A DNA stretch of 64,000 nucleotides from Aralia elata (Eukaryota; Streptophyta; Magnoliopsida; Apiales; Araliaceae). The position numbers and the translations under genes are program-made. The notes under the pieces are model-generated. The model was not told the origin of the DNA. It made no database searches and saw nothing but the letters and a program-made list of their open reading frames with translations. Below are positions 36,133-48,569 of the stretch, piece after piece. Where the stretch lies: NCBI GenBank assembly GCA_034770075.1, contig JAVJAP010000204.1:558001-622000 (forward strand). Direction: 5' to 3'. How positions within the stretch are numbered: the first letter of the stretch is position 1; every line of letters begins with the position of its first letter.

Positions 36133-37548
36133 ATGCCGCCAAAAGGACGACCTCCAAGACAAATGAGACATCAAGAACCTGTTAACAACGCTGGGAATCA
36201 GCCGAATCCCATGCTACAATTCGTAGATTTGTTAGTCGGGGCACTACAAGGTAGGGCTGCGAATAACAGAAATGAAAACCCTCCGATGGCCCAAGTGGAA
36301 AATTTCAAAGATTTCAAGAGTGTGGGACCTCCCGAATTTAAAGGGTCCACGGAACCTATAGAGGCTCAAACATAGATCAAGAAAATTGAAAAGGCGTTCG
36401 TGATTGCTGGAATACGAGAAGAGCATAAAACCATTTTTGCTACATACATGATAAAAGGAGAAGCTAACTTTTGGCGGGAGGCAAACCAAGATAGGGTTGG
36501 AACAGGGGTAATACCATGGGAGAGATTCAAGGAAGCGTTCTTTGAAAATTATTTTCCTACGAGCATGCAGAGTCGCATGGAGATACGATTTCTGGAACTA
36601 AAACAGGGGGATATGACGGTACCACAGTATGCTGCAAAGTTTAACGAACTGGCAAGGTTTGCACCTCATCAGGTTGATACAGAAGAAAGAAAAACCAGGA
36701 GGTTTGAGCAAGGTCTTAAGCCATGGTTGTACAGTAGGCTCTCAGTACTGCAGACAAACAGTTTCGCTACTCTTTTGGAAAAAGCCATAATTACCGAGGG
36801 AGGAAGCGAGGCTTCAATGAAGTTTAACAAAGAACAGAAGAAGCACAAGAATGAAGGAGTGCACAGAGGTGAAGAAAGTAGTGGGGGTTCTAACAAGAAA
36901 AAGTGAGATAACAACAACCCAGGAAATTCTGGAAGCAAACTAGGAGATCCAAAGAAGAAGGTAGACGCTTGCAAGGAGTGCGGGAAGAACCATTCAGGCA
37001 CATGTCTGAAGGGTAAGAACATGTGGTTCAACTGCGGGCAAGGGGGACATCTATCTCCTAATTGTCCCATTCCAAAGAAAAATGGATGTTTCACTTGCGG
37101 AGCATTAGACCATCGAGCAAGGAATTATCCGAGGAAGGGGACGAATGGAGGAAATAGAGGAAAGGGAGACAACAGTGGCAGGTTGGCAATAACTGGACCA
37201 ACACTACCTATTCGACCGACAGCAAGGACCTTCAACATGACGGTTCAAGATGCAGCGGCATCCAAAGATGTTGTTTCAGGTATCATTCCGATTAACAGTA
37301 TAAATGCATATGTGTTATTTAATTTGGGTGCTATCTGCTCTTTTGTGTCATTTGAATTCGCGCAACGATTAAATCTACCCCAAAAAGAATTAGAGTATCC
37401 TTTAAACATAGAAGTCGCAAACAAGGAAGTAATTCTCGTTAGTCATATTCACAAGAATTGTTGTGTAGACATAAGGGGGCATAAGTTGTCTGTGGATTTA
37501 ATTCCAATTCAACTGGGGGAGTTTGATGTAATTTTGGAAATAGATTAG
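36133..37548 (+). pseudogene. Gypsy II gag and protease
   Basis: ATG 36133 (MPPKGRPPRQ) opens the gag-pol frame. The retrotransposon gag core spans about residues 60-200 (FKDFKSVGPPEFKGS, WERFKEAFFENYFP, LKQGDMTVPQYAAKFNELAR). A CCHC-like knuckle region follows (CKECGKNHSGTC, FNCGQGGHLSPNC, FTCGALDHRARNY). Protease AYVLFNLGAICSFVS has Asn-Leu-Gly where DTG or DSG is expected, so its catalytic Asp is lost. Nonsense codons: TAG 36373, TGA 36904, TAG 37546. The frame is otherwise continuous. Confidence 0.9.
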
Positions 37549-39000
37549 TTATATAATCATGGGGCAATGATAGATTGCCAGAAGAAAAACATTAACCTTC
37601 AGACTCCAAATCAGTCTAAGATAGTGCTTTATGGTAGTAAATCGCCTAGACATTCGTGTTGTTTGACGATGATGCAAGCAAAGAAATTATTAAGGAAAGG
37701 ATGTGTAGGTTATCTGGCCCACATTGTTGATACCCAGAAAGTGGGAGCAGAAATGAGACAGATACCTGTGGTGAGGGAGTTTATGGATGTGTTTCTGGAG
37801 GAATTGTCAGGTCTTCCGCCAGATAGGGAGATCGAATTTGTCATAGATGTAATACCAGGAACAACGCCAGTTTCGAAAGCCCCATACAAAATGGCACCGG
37901 TGGAGATGAAGAAACTGATGGTTCAATTGCAAGAGTTGCTGGACAAAAAGTATATTCAACCAAGTGTATCTCCTTAGGGAGCACCGGTCTTATTTGTCAA
38001 GAAGAAAGATGGATCGTTGAGACTTTGTATCGATTATCGAGAGCTAAACAAGGTGACGATTAAGAATAAATACCCATTACCTAGGATCGATGATCTGTTC
38101 GATCAGCTGAAGGGAGCAAGATATTTTTCCAAGATAGACTTGAGGACAGGATATCACCAGTTGAAGGTGAAGAAGGAGGATGTACCTAAGATAACATTCA
38201 TGACTCGTTACGGCCATTACGAGTTCCTAGTGATGTCATTTAGGTTAACAAATGCGCCGACAACATTTATGGATATGATGAACCGAGTGTTTAAGCAATA
38301 CTTGGACAAATTTGTGGTGGTGTTCATCGATGATATTCTGGTCTACTCCAAGACACAGGAAGATCATGTTGAACATTTGAGGGTGGTGTTAGAGACACTA
38401 TAGAAAGAGAAGTTGTACGCAAAATTTACCAAGTGTGAATTTTGGTTGGAAAGAGTCCAATTTTTGGGACATGTGATTGACAAAGATGGAATCTTTGTGG
38501 ATCCAGCAAAAGTGGAGGCAGTAATTAATTGGGAGCAGTCGAAGACACCAACAGAGGTGAGAAGTTTCTTGGGATTGGCAGGGTATTATCGAAGATTCAT
38601 TAAAGATTTCTCAAAAATAGTGGGATCCCTAACTAATCTGACGAGGAAAACGGTGAAATTCATTTGGTCAGAGAAGTGCGAGCAGAGCTTCCTAGAGCTG
38701 AAGAAGAGGTTGAATGAAGCACCAGTGTTATCTCTACCAGATGATACAGGTGATTTTGTTATTTTCAGTGATGCGTCGCACAAAGGACTTGGTTGTGTGC
38801 TAATGCAACATGGTAAAGTCATTGCGTATGCGTCATGACAGTTAAAAGATTATGACAAGGGATATCCTATCCACGACCTAGAATTGGCAGCAGTAGTATT
38901 TGCCCTGAAGATATGGAAGCATTATTTATATGGTGAGAAATGTCAGATATATACGGACCATAAAAGTCTAAAGTATATCTTCACGTAGAAGGAGCTAAAC
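37549..39000 (+). pseudogene. Gypsy II reverse transcriptase and RNase H
   Basis: Same frame as gag. RT shows LRLCIDYRELNKVTIKNKYP, FSKIDLRTGYHQLKV, and the catalytic FIDDILVYSK box near 38323-38352. The connection region is VRSFLGLAGYYRRFIKDFS. RNase H has Asp in FSDASHKGLGCVL, Glu in LELAAVVFALKIW and Asp in IYTDHKSLKYI. Nonsense codons: TAG 37975 (SPW in relatives), TAG 38401, TGA 38836, TAG 38986. All four are explained by C-to-T or G-to-A changes in conserved positions. Confidence 0.92.
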
Positions 39001-40659
39001 ATGAGGCAGAGAAGATGGTTGGAGTTGATAAAAGACTACGACTGTGAAATTTTGTATCACCCAGGGAAAGCTAATGTGGTTGCAGATGCTTTAAGTAGAA
39101 AGGGTAAAGAAACATTATTAGCATTAACGGCTCAAGAAACGCTAATTAATGAAATGACAAGGATGGAACTAGAAGTAAAATGTCCGAGTGAGTTGAAGGA
39201 GAAATTATTTACAATGGAGGCTCGTCCAATTTTATTGGATAGAGTAAAAGAAGCGCAAGGCAAGGATGAAGAATGCGATAGAATAAGGAAGAGAATTTCA
39301 GAAGGGGAAGAGCTTAAATTCCGGGTGGATAATGAAGGATTGTTGAGATTTGAAGGGAGAATTTGGGTACTGTTAATACCTGAATTAAGAGAAGAATTTT
39401 TGCAAGAAGCCCATACCTCGAACTATTCGATTCACCCGGGAAGTATGAAGATGTACCAAGACCTTCGCCAACATTTTTGGTGGCCTAATATGAAGAAAGA
39501 AGTCGCAGAATGCGTCAGCAGATGCCTAACTTGTCAAAGGGTAAAAGCTAAACATCAGAGGCCGAGTGGATTACTTCAACCCTTAGAAATCCCAGAATGG
39601 AAGTGGGAGCATATTACAATGGACTTCGTTGTAGGACTTCTAACTACTCAGAATGGATATGATGCAATTTGGGTTATCGTTGATCGATTGACCAAATCTG
39701 CGCATTTCTTGCCAATTAAGATCAAATTCAATTTGGATCAATTAGCTAAACTTTATGTCAAGGAAATTGTTTCCAGACATGGAGTGCCAGTATCAATTGT
39801 ATCAGATCGCGATCTGCGATTCACGGGAAATTTTTGGAGAAGCTTCCAAGAATGCATGGGGACGTAATTGAGATTGAGTACGGCGTATCATCCTCAAACA
39901 GATGGGCAAAGTGAGAGAACAATTCAAACATTAGAAGATATGTTGCGGGCATGTGTTATGGACTTCAAGGGAAATTGGGACAACCACCTACCCTTAGTAG
40001 AATTTTCATATAACAACAGTTATCATGCGAGGATAGGCATGCCGCCTTATGAAGCTTTGTATGGAAGACCGTGCAGGACACTACTGTGTTGGGATGAGGT
40101 CGGAGAACATCGACTGCTTGGGCCAGAACTGGTTCAGCAGACTGCAAAGATCGTCAAGATGATACGGGAAAGGTTAGTGTCGGCTCAAGATCGACAAAAG
40201 AAATATGCAGATCAACATAGGCAACAGCGGGACTTCAATGTCAAAACCTATGTCTTTTTGTAGGTATCACCCTGGAAAGGGAAAATGCGATTTGGAAAGA
40301 AAGGGAAGTTGAGTCCAAGATTCATAGGACCTTTTGAAGTATTGAAGAGAATAGGAGAAGTGGCTTATGAAATAGCTTTACCTCCTAAGTTGGAACATAT
40401 TCACAATGTGTTCCATGTATCAGTCTTACGACTGTACAAGCCAGATTACAAGCACGTCATAGAATATGAACCTATTCAGGTCGAAAGGGACCTAACATAT
40501 GAAGAAATTCATGTTCAAATCATTGACAGGAAGGAGCAAGTTTTAAGGAATAAGGTAATACCTTCTATAAAAGTTGTATGGAGGAACCACAACGCTGATG
40601 AAGCTACGTGGGAACTCGAGGAAAAGATAATGAAAAATTATCCCAATCTTTTTGTTTAA
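39001..40659 (+). pseudogene. Gypsy II integrase with C-terminal chromodomain
   Basis: Zinc domain HPGSMKMYQDLRQHFWWP, then CLTCQRVKAKH. Catalytic Asp in ITMDFVVGL, Asp in VSDRDLRFTG, Glu in HPQTDGQSERTIQ. The C-terminal region KLSPRFIGPFEVLKRIGEVA precedes a chromodomain in the last 45 residues (VLRNKVIPSIKVVWRNH, ATWELEEKI). Chromodomains of this clade direct integration to heterochromatin. Nonsense codons: TAA 39865 and TAG 40261; the natural stop is TAA 40657. This places the element in the chromoviruses, closest to Tekay/Del by general look. Confidence 0.92.
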
Positions 40660-40704
40660 TCTTGTAATAATTCTGGGAACGGAATCCTTATAAGAGAGGG
40701 TGAA

Positions 40705-43700
40705 TATAATAACCGAGATTAGCATGAGGCTTGATGTATATTAATTAAATAGATTTTTATGTGAAATATATTTTTATGATTTAATAAATATGTATATATA
40801 TATGTTATATATTTATATTTATTTTTATGTGATAAGATGTGTAGTAATAGTTGGTTTAGACTAATTTAATTTTTTTGAACTTACTAAGGAAGCTAATGTT
40901 TCAAGTTAAGTGCTTAAAATTCGAATTTGAGTTCGGAATGGAATTTGGAGAAACGGACTGCGGATTTGAATCCAGAACGTCCAAATTAGTCAGGATAGAC
41001 CCTAAACAAAACATTCCCATGGCGATGAGAACGTCGATTTTAGTAGGAATCAACTGTCTTCACGAAAAAGTTAATTTTTAGATGTCAAAATGGTAAAATA
41101 GGCCATTAATTAGATTAATGGGCATTAAATAGGAATAATCAGCCAAAGTGGGACCTATAGGACAGCTGACCATTAATTCTAATTGGGAGAAATCAGCAAA
41201 CAAGCTAACAAAGAAGGAATACCAACGGATTAGGGAGAAAAGAAAAGGAAAATCAATTTAAAACTCTTCAAATTTCATAATCCTTTCACCTTCTTCTTGC
41301 AAACTCAAATGATGAAGAATATGGAGAGTTGGGGGAAGATCAAAGGGCTGCTAACAAATTCTATACATATTCCATTCCTAAACTCATGGCCAATCTTTGC
41401 AAAACTTTAACTACCGTATGCAAAATTGAGTGAGTGAGAGCTAAAGGAAATTCAGGAGAAGAGGAAGAATTGATGCAAGGTGCTGGAAGAATTTGCAAGC
41501 CAAAAACAAAGGGATTAACAAGCCTAAATCAGAAAAAGAAATCATCCAAAGAGGTAAGTTATGGAAATTTTTGTGTTCATATGAAACTAGTAAGCAAAAT
41601 GCATGAAAATTGATGAGAATGAATTGTTTGTGTTGTGTATGAATTGGTTATTGATAACTGATGTTAATAGGATTTACAACAAAAAAACAATTTGGGTTAA
41701 TCATGCCTATATACTGCTAAAATTTGTTGAATTAAACTATGCATGCTATATGTTTGATAAAATGCCTCAATGATGACTAAATGCTCAAAAAGCGAGAATT
41801 TGATGAATTTCGAAGTCATGATATGTGTATATATGATTTATAAGGTAATTGGAATCATATAGATGGTTTAAACACTAATTAAAAGTGAAATCAAGAATTT
41901 TTACCACCTTAGTTTTGTTGAAAATTGTGATGAACAACCTATTTGGAGCCTCTGTAATTATGCCTTCGTGAATTCGTAATGCGTATGTATTAATTTTCTA
42001 AAATATTAGGTAGCATGATGTCTAACCTGACCAAGTTTGAATGTAATCCGAATTAAAACGAGCAAAATATAATTTTCAGAAACTAGTATGAAAATAAGAA
42101 AAGTCTGCAAATCTGGAAAATTTCCAGAATTTTCTAAGGCTCAAGAACAGTTCGCGAACGCTTATTGAGATAACTAATTCGATGCTTTTCTTTGTTAGTT
42201 TGGTGTATGTAATAATTTTGTAAAATACTAGGTAGTATGATGTATATGTTGACCAAGTTTCAAAGGAAACGGGTTTACATTGAGCAAGATATGAATTTTG
42301 GGAACTAGCATGAAAATAACCAAATTTTTTTAACTCTGGAAACAGTCCATTATATTTTTGTAAAATATTTTGCCATATGAAGTTTAATATGTCCAAATAT
42401 TATGGTCATCCGATCTGTAGGTTAGTAGATATAAATTCATGAAATAGGCTGCTTGAAAAGGAAAAATCTGGAAAACCCAGAAATTTTTCTAAGTCTGGAA
42501 GCAGTTCGAGCACGCTTATCTAGGTATCTGGTTTGTGGTTTTATTTTGTTAATTTCATGAATGTTATATTTTTTTAAAATACTATGTTGTATGATGTTTA
42601 TTGTGTCCAAATATCATGGTCATCCGATCTGTAGATTAGTGGGAATAAAATCACAAAAGTGGCTGCAAGAAACGAAAATTTCAATGTCGGGTTAAAAAAT
42701 AATAATTCTTTTTCCCTCAGATTCTAAAATTGTACAATTTTACTTATGTGATGCAACTTAATATGTGTTCAATTTAATATGGTATTAAAGTTTAATGGAA
42801 TGTAGTTTAGTTATAAACTTTAATTGAAATAAAAGTGCCGAAGCGTAGAGCAAATAATATAGTTAATCTTTAACTAATCTATGAGTACCCACCCGGTTGC
42901 TTAACGTGACTTAAATATATAGGTTATTTGAAGAATCTAATAGGTAGCATTAATTGTAGCAGCTTGTCAGGCAAGTTCCCTAACTTCATTCATTTTATTG
43001 CATTGAATGTAAGTTTCCTAACTTGTGTAATTTATTATTGTGTACAAGTTTCTTATAATTGCAAGGTATAGCTTATACAAGCTTATTTATTGAGAAAGTT
43101 TCTATTGATGATAATTCAATTATTATTCCAATTACTTATGATTTAAAGTTCTTAATTATTCATGAACTGCTTTTAAAGATGAGTCTTGGCCATTTGCTTC
43201 GGCTAGACACTGAAACAATATATTATTGAATTGTTCAAACTTGTTGTAGCTATTTTTTTTTTTAAACCAACCAATCCAAATTGTTTTGGTGCAGTCTCAA
43301 ACGAAAACTAAGATGAACAACCCGAATAACGGGAAAACAGATGTCGGACATATAATCCCAATTTCCGCTATGCGTCAAAACTTAATGTGTTGTGCACAAT
43401 ATAGGATACGATAGGTTGATCCCCTAGAGTACTTGCGGAGAATGTTTTTCAGTCTTAGTGATTGACAAATGTTCTGATGGTTTTCTATGAAATAAAAACA
43501 TTGTTCAAGGTATTTATTACCGCTTAGTATATTGCTGAAAAATTAAATCTCTTTATTCTTGTCATTCGAGCTTACTTCACAATTATTACTTCAATTGTTG
43601 AAGATTGCAAAGACAGATGATCTTATTCTTGATGTCGGTTCTTAAACCGTTTATTTATTTATTTGTTGAGCAATTTGTGCTCACTCTTGCTTAAATTAAA

Positions 43701-43989
43701 CATTTCAGTTAAACATGAGAAAGCAGAAGGATCGGACAAAGGCAAAGGAAAGATGCATGAATAAGATGTGTTATGTAGTAGATTTAACATTTAGATTGAT
43801 GTAATATGTATGGATGATATGTTTGTATTCTTATTAAGGTTATAAGAGCCTTGGGACTAGACGATGGGTATTGTAATCACTATTATTATTTGAGTTATCA
43901 CTTAAGTTATGCTTAGATAGATGGAGTTTATGTAGTATCGTGAGCACCATATCCTGTGTTTAATGTTACACGGATGTGGGGGTGTCACA
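40705..43989 (+). repeat. Gypsy II 3' LTR (3285 bp)
   Basis: Begins TATAATAACCGAG (TG changed to TA) after the purine-rich AGAGAGGGTGAA and ends GGGGGTGTCACA. It is colinear with the 5' LTR but has small deletions, including loss of the CGGTTGACTTTTTC part and of about 70 bp in one internal repeat unit. Several percent divergence from the 5' LTR by eye suggests an old insertion. Confidence 0.92.
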
Positions 43990-45372
43990 CATGAAATCCA
44001 AAATGGACTCCATGAATGAGAACCAAGTATAGACTTTGTTTACTACACTGAAAGGCATAGTGCCTATAGAGTGAAATTGGGTCTTTAAGAGAAAGACTAG
44101 GGTAAATGACAAGGTGGAGACCTATAAGATCAGACCTGTTTAAAAGGTTTCAAATAAAGTTAAGGAGTTGACCGTAATAAAACTTTATTATCGGGTAATA
44201 CTCAAAGTCCATTTGGATTTTGCTTATGATTGCAGCTTATTATTAAGAAATCTGGCAAATGGATGTGGAGACGTCCTTCCTTAATGAAGATTTGAAGAGA
44301 ATATATGTATGATACAACCAGAGGAATTTGTTTCAAAGGTTGAAGCAAATCGGGTATGTAAGCTACAATGATCCATTTATAGATTGAAGCAAGCTTCTCA
44401 AAGATGGAACATTCGTTTTGATGAGACAATCAAAAGAGTTTGATTTTATCAAAAACGAGAATGAACCTAGTGTGTACAAAAGGGTCAGTGGGAGCACTGT
44501 GATATTCATATTATTATATGTTAATATACTACTAATAAGGAATGACACACCAATGCTACAATCAGTAAAGATAAAATTGTCTAAACATTCTTCCATGAAT
44601 AACTTAGGAGGAACATCCTATAAATTGGAGATATAAATCTATATAGATAGATCTAAAAGGATGCTAGGCTTGTCCCAAGGAACGTATATTCATTCGATGC
44701 TAAAAGCGTTTAGCATAGCAAACTCCAAGGGTGGTCTCATGATGATGAGTCATGGAGCGTATCTCTCTAAAATTGTCCCCAATTGAAAGAGAGATTGCAT
44801 GAGTTACTATCATGTATGCAATGAATATACAAGGCCTGATGTTGATCAGCCATATTCTGGAGAAGATCATTGTAAGACAGTGAAAAACATCTTTAAGTAT
44901 CTAACCGGTATTGAAGATGTGATCATGACACATGGTGGGTCTGAATTAAAACGAGAGGGCTAAAAGACTCAAGTTTTTCAGACTGACCAAGATGATAACA
45001 AATCCACTTTAGGGTAAATCGTCACCTTGAACGGTGGTGCAGTGAATTGGAAAAGTTTCAAACAGCAAAGAGTTGCTGGTTTAGTGACAAAGATAAAGTA
45101 TATAGCTGTAAATGAAGTTGCAAGTTGATTATTTAGATGAAAAGTTCATTACAGAACTAGGAATAGTTCTTAAGTCTCATCTTGAATTCAAACATGTGTT
45201 GCGGCACTTTCATTTGATTAGTAGAATTAGTGAAAGAGGAGAAGTCACTATAGAGATAGTGGACTCTCGAGAACAACATTGCATATCCATTTACTGAAAC
45301 TTTATCCAACAGCAGGATGATCGTCACTTAGAGAAGAAGGGTATTTGATACCATGGCGATTGACTTTAGTGC
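43990..45372 (+). pseudogene. Element D reverse transcriptase and RNase H, catalytic sites lost
   Basis: Resumes D after the gypsy II target duplication. RT is recognisable (QMDVETSFLNEDL, KQASQRWNIRFDE) with frameshifts. Around 44514-44535 the YVDD box of A-C has become YVNILLI, removing both catalytic aspartates. In RNase H, the sequence runs from FITELGIV straight to SHLEFKHVLRHFHLI, so about 80 bp with LFCDNNGAVAQ are missing. Element E has both changes. The end is HGD followed by an intact polypurine tract. Confidence 0.85.
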
Positions 45373-45772
45373 AAGTGGGAGATTGAAAGTAGTATGCACA
45401 CAAGCCAATCATATTTGATATGATGTAGCATATACTTTCTAATCTTATTCGGTTATTAAAGGCATTTTCATTATCTAAATGATGATGTTATATTAATATG
45501 TGATAAACCCATAGTTTTAAGTAATGCTTTTAGAATCATGATGGTGATCATGCTAATGAGATCTAAATTCTTAAAAAGCTTAAAACTAAAATCGTTCCTA
45601 ATTGTTGGATTACTAAAAGGGGATTAGTGAATCCGGATAGATTAGTACATATGTTGCTTGTTCTTATGAAGAGGATGATTGATCTCATAATCATTTGTGT
45701 GGAGACACTGAAGCAAGTATGTTGGTGCTTATTGGAGATAAGTTCACTGAACGTGGCTCGCAAAGGAATACC

Positions 45773-48569
45773 TGTGACGAACGAGAATTTTTGTAACTTA
45801 TTTTAAATATTTATTGATTAAATAAATATTTTTGATGATTTGATTGTTGAATTAATTGATTAATCGATGAATTTGTGGTAGATTAATTTAATTATATGTG
45901 TTACATTAATTAGATTAATGTGGAGAATTTTTATATTTAAAGTATGTGTTTAATTGAATTTATTTGATTAAATACATTATTTAAATAAGTATAATGTTAT
46001 TTCTAATTAATTTAATTAGTAATTAGATATTTAGTAAATGGTCATTATTAATAAATGAGAATTTTATTTATATGACTATGTGATTTAATGAAGAATTATT
46101 CTATTTTATTTATTTGATTTTAGTAAGGTTATTTAGTTGATTAAAGTGTGACATGAAACTATGTAATAAGCTATTTATTAAAATAAACCAAAAGAAGGAT
46201 TTATAAGGACTTACCAAACGAAGCCTTAGAGGGGGTTGGAGTCAGTTAACCCATGATGGGATTAACTGACACCCACTCATCAGACTAATTATATTCACGT
46301 ATTCTTTTATATTTTTTTCCTAAGTCTAAATCAGAGAACCAGAGAGAAAAGGAGAGAAAATTTGTGAGAATTTTGAGAATTGAAGAAGGAAATTATTCAT
46401 CTAGTTGCAAAATCTATCACCAAATCAAAGGTAATTCTTAGACTTTAACCTTTGATTTACGTTTTCTTAATTTTCTCCATGAATGCATGTTCTGAGTTCT
46501 CTGTAAACCAAATTGTATGGCTAAATCTTTATATAATTTGATGCTAGATGTTAATAAGCATGTATTTATGTGTTTTATACGATTTAAATATGATTTAGAG
46601 TAATTTAATCGGTGAAATTATGTTTGTATGAGAATTCAGAAAGTTACAGAGTAATACAGTGTATGAACATGGGTTGAGTGTATAAAATTGATACTGGTTT
46701 TGTATGTTAATTGATTAAATTGATAACTTACTTAGATTATGCATGTTCAAATGAAGGAATCAAGTTTTAAACGGATTAATTTGGTTGTATAATGAACTTG
46801 TTATGTGTGATTTCATGATTATTGAAGAACTCTGATAAAAATGATAAGAAACCTTAAATTTGATTCTTAGATTCATGATTTATGCCATTTAAATTGTTAG
46901 AATCATGCTAGAAGGCTTGGGTAACAATTATCTATGAAATATAGTGTCTGGGTATGTTTAATTTGATGTACGAATAACAAAATGGGAAATTTTTGGCCTG
47001 TTTCTGCGTTCTTCGCGAACTGCAGAAACTGGAATTCGTAATTCTCGCCCCGGCGAGAATTTTGTGAAGGGATCCCTCGCCCCGGCGAGGAGCTCGCCCC
47101 GGCGAGAATTTTGTGAAGAAATTCTTCGCCCCGGCGAGGAGCTCGCCCCGGCGAGAATTTTGTGAAGAAATTCCTCGCCCCGGCGAGGAGCTCGCCCCGG
47201 CGAGATTTTTGTGAAGGTTTTTCTCGCCCCGGCGGGAACTTAAAAAAAAAAAAAAAAAAAAAAGAGTAAAAAGACGAGAGTAGAAATTTTATTCTTTCTT
47301 TGTGATCATGGTATGAAATCGTGGTTATATCTAAAGCTTAGGCTAATGTATAAAATGAATGTTAAAATTACTGTGAAAAGTGGTAGCATAAGCCCATTGA
47401 TTGTTTGGGTCAACTGAGCTATTGAGATTAAATGAGAATGAGTTTTGACGTGTTTATAATACTGTAACTAATTATTGTTACTGTTTTATAAACGGAATGT
47501 ATAGGTTGATTAGAGAAACGTGAGTCTTAAATTTTTAGTCTACGCACGAGGCAAGTATCTTATCCTTACTTTTACGTTTACGCAAGTTTCTAAATTTCAT
47601 TATTATAGAATACAAGCTTCATAATGCTATTACTTCGTGAGCAAGTTATTGTTTCTATTCCATTCAATTTCATGAATTCAATGAGAAGTTTTTAATTTCC
47701 TCTTTGTAATGCTTCAGTTACATAGAACGTATTCAATCGTACCTTTTGTGAGATTTAGTTTTTGATTCTCGAATTACACCTTTTGAACCTTGATTGACTA
47801 GCGAACCCTTTTGATTCGACTAGTCCATAGTTGATGAGCGTTCTAAATTCTAGAAACGTTATTGAAGTAAATCCAAACCAAACTTCCTTTGGTGCGGACT
47901 CCGATGTCAAACTGAGATGAACAACCCTTATATAGGGGATATTATTTATGCGTTAGCGTTAAGATGTTGTGCACATACATGGTACAAAGGGCTGATCCCC
48001 CTGAGTACGAGAAGAAAGGTCCATATAGTCTCACGACTGTTAAAGGTTTAAAGTAGAAATACTTGATAACCTGGGACATAGTTCGTGGTCTTAAGACCCT
48101 CAGATGTTCTTTTGAATCTTGTTTTACATTCTTGACTCAAAGCTAAATCTTCAATTATTCGATATCCGTTGATTATTTCGCATGTTATTATTGTTGTTGT
48201 TGTTATACTTGCTGGGCAATCATTGCTCACCTTTGCATAATAACACTGCAGCTAAGGTTGAAAGAACTGACGAGCCATCTACTAGTAAGGGCAAAGGAAA
48301 AGCAAACAAGTGATGAAGACTTGTTATATTTGCTTTATTGTTGTTTCTGTAATAGACTTGATTTATGTTTTCCGCACTGATGTTTAATTAAGGTTAGATA
48401 ACCTGGGATTTGTTTATGAATGATGTTGTAACCCTCTAATGGGAGATTTCTATTTCTATTTAAGTATTTTCATTTATATTTGAATGGGTAGTTAGATGTG
48501 ATGTGATGTTTTTGGATTGTGAACACCAAATCATGAGGAAATGAAGTTCCCGGATTTGGGGGTGTCACA
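45773..48569 (+). mobile_element. Solo gypsy (Tekay-like) LTR, 2797 bp
   Basis: Starts TGTGACGAACGAG and ends GGGGGTGTCACA, flanked by the perfect 5-bp repeat ATACC (45768-45772 and 48570-48574) inside the D 3' LTR. The end sequence and internal words such as GGGCAATCATTGCTCAC match the layout of the gypsy II LTR, so it is a related family. No gag or pol remains. It holds a GC-rich hairpin array and a 22-base A run. Confidence 0.92.
47044..47263. repeat. GC-rich hairpin tandem array and A run inside the solo gypsy LTR
   Basis: Eight copies of CTCGCCCCGGCGAG or one-base variants occur within about 193 bp, mostly in pairs separated by AATTTTGTGAAGAAATTC-like spacers. Each copy can fold as CTCGCC/GGCGAG. 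The array ends in 22 consecutive A (47242-47263). The surrounding LTR is AT-rich. Confidence 0.9.

Larger units (their letters stand above)
29737..43989 (+). mobile_element. Gypsy II: complete Tekay/Del-like chromovirus
   Basis: Complete Ty3/gypsy element with both LTRs, a primer site, extra ORF, gag-pol ending in a chromodomain and a purine tract before the 3' LTR. It is flanked by the perfect 5-bp repeat CATGA (29732-29736 and 43990-43994), inside the RT of copia D. LTR ends are TGTAATAACCGAG and GGGGGTGTCACA. The 5' LTR is longer because a solo copia LTR is inserted in it. Confidence 0.93.

Noticed and set aside
47044..47236. Regular palindromic repeats resembling a CRISPR array
   Set aside because: Spacers are near-identical rather than unique, the locus is a plant LTR and no cas gene is present.
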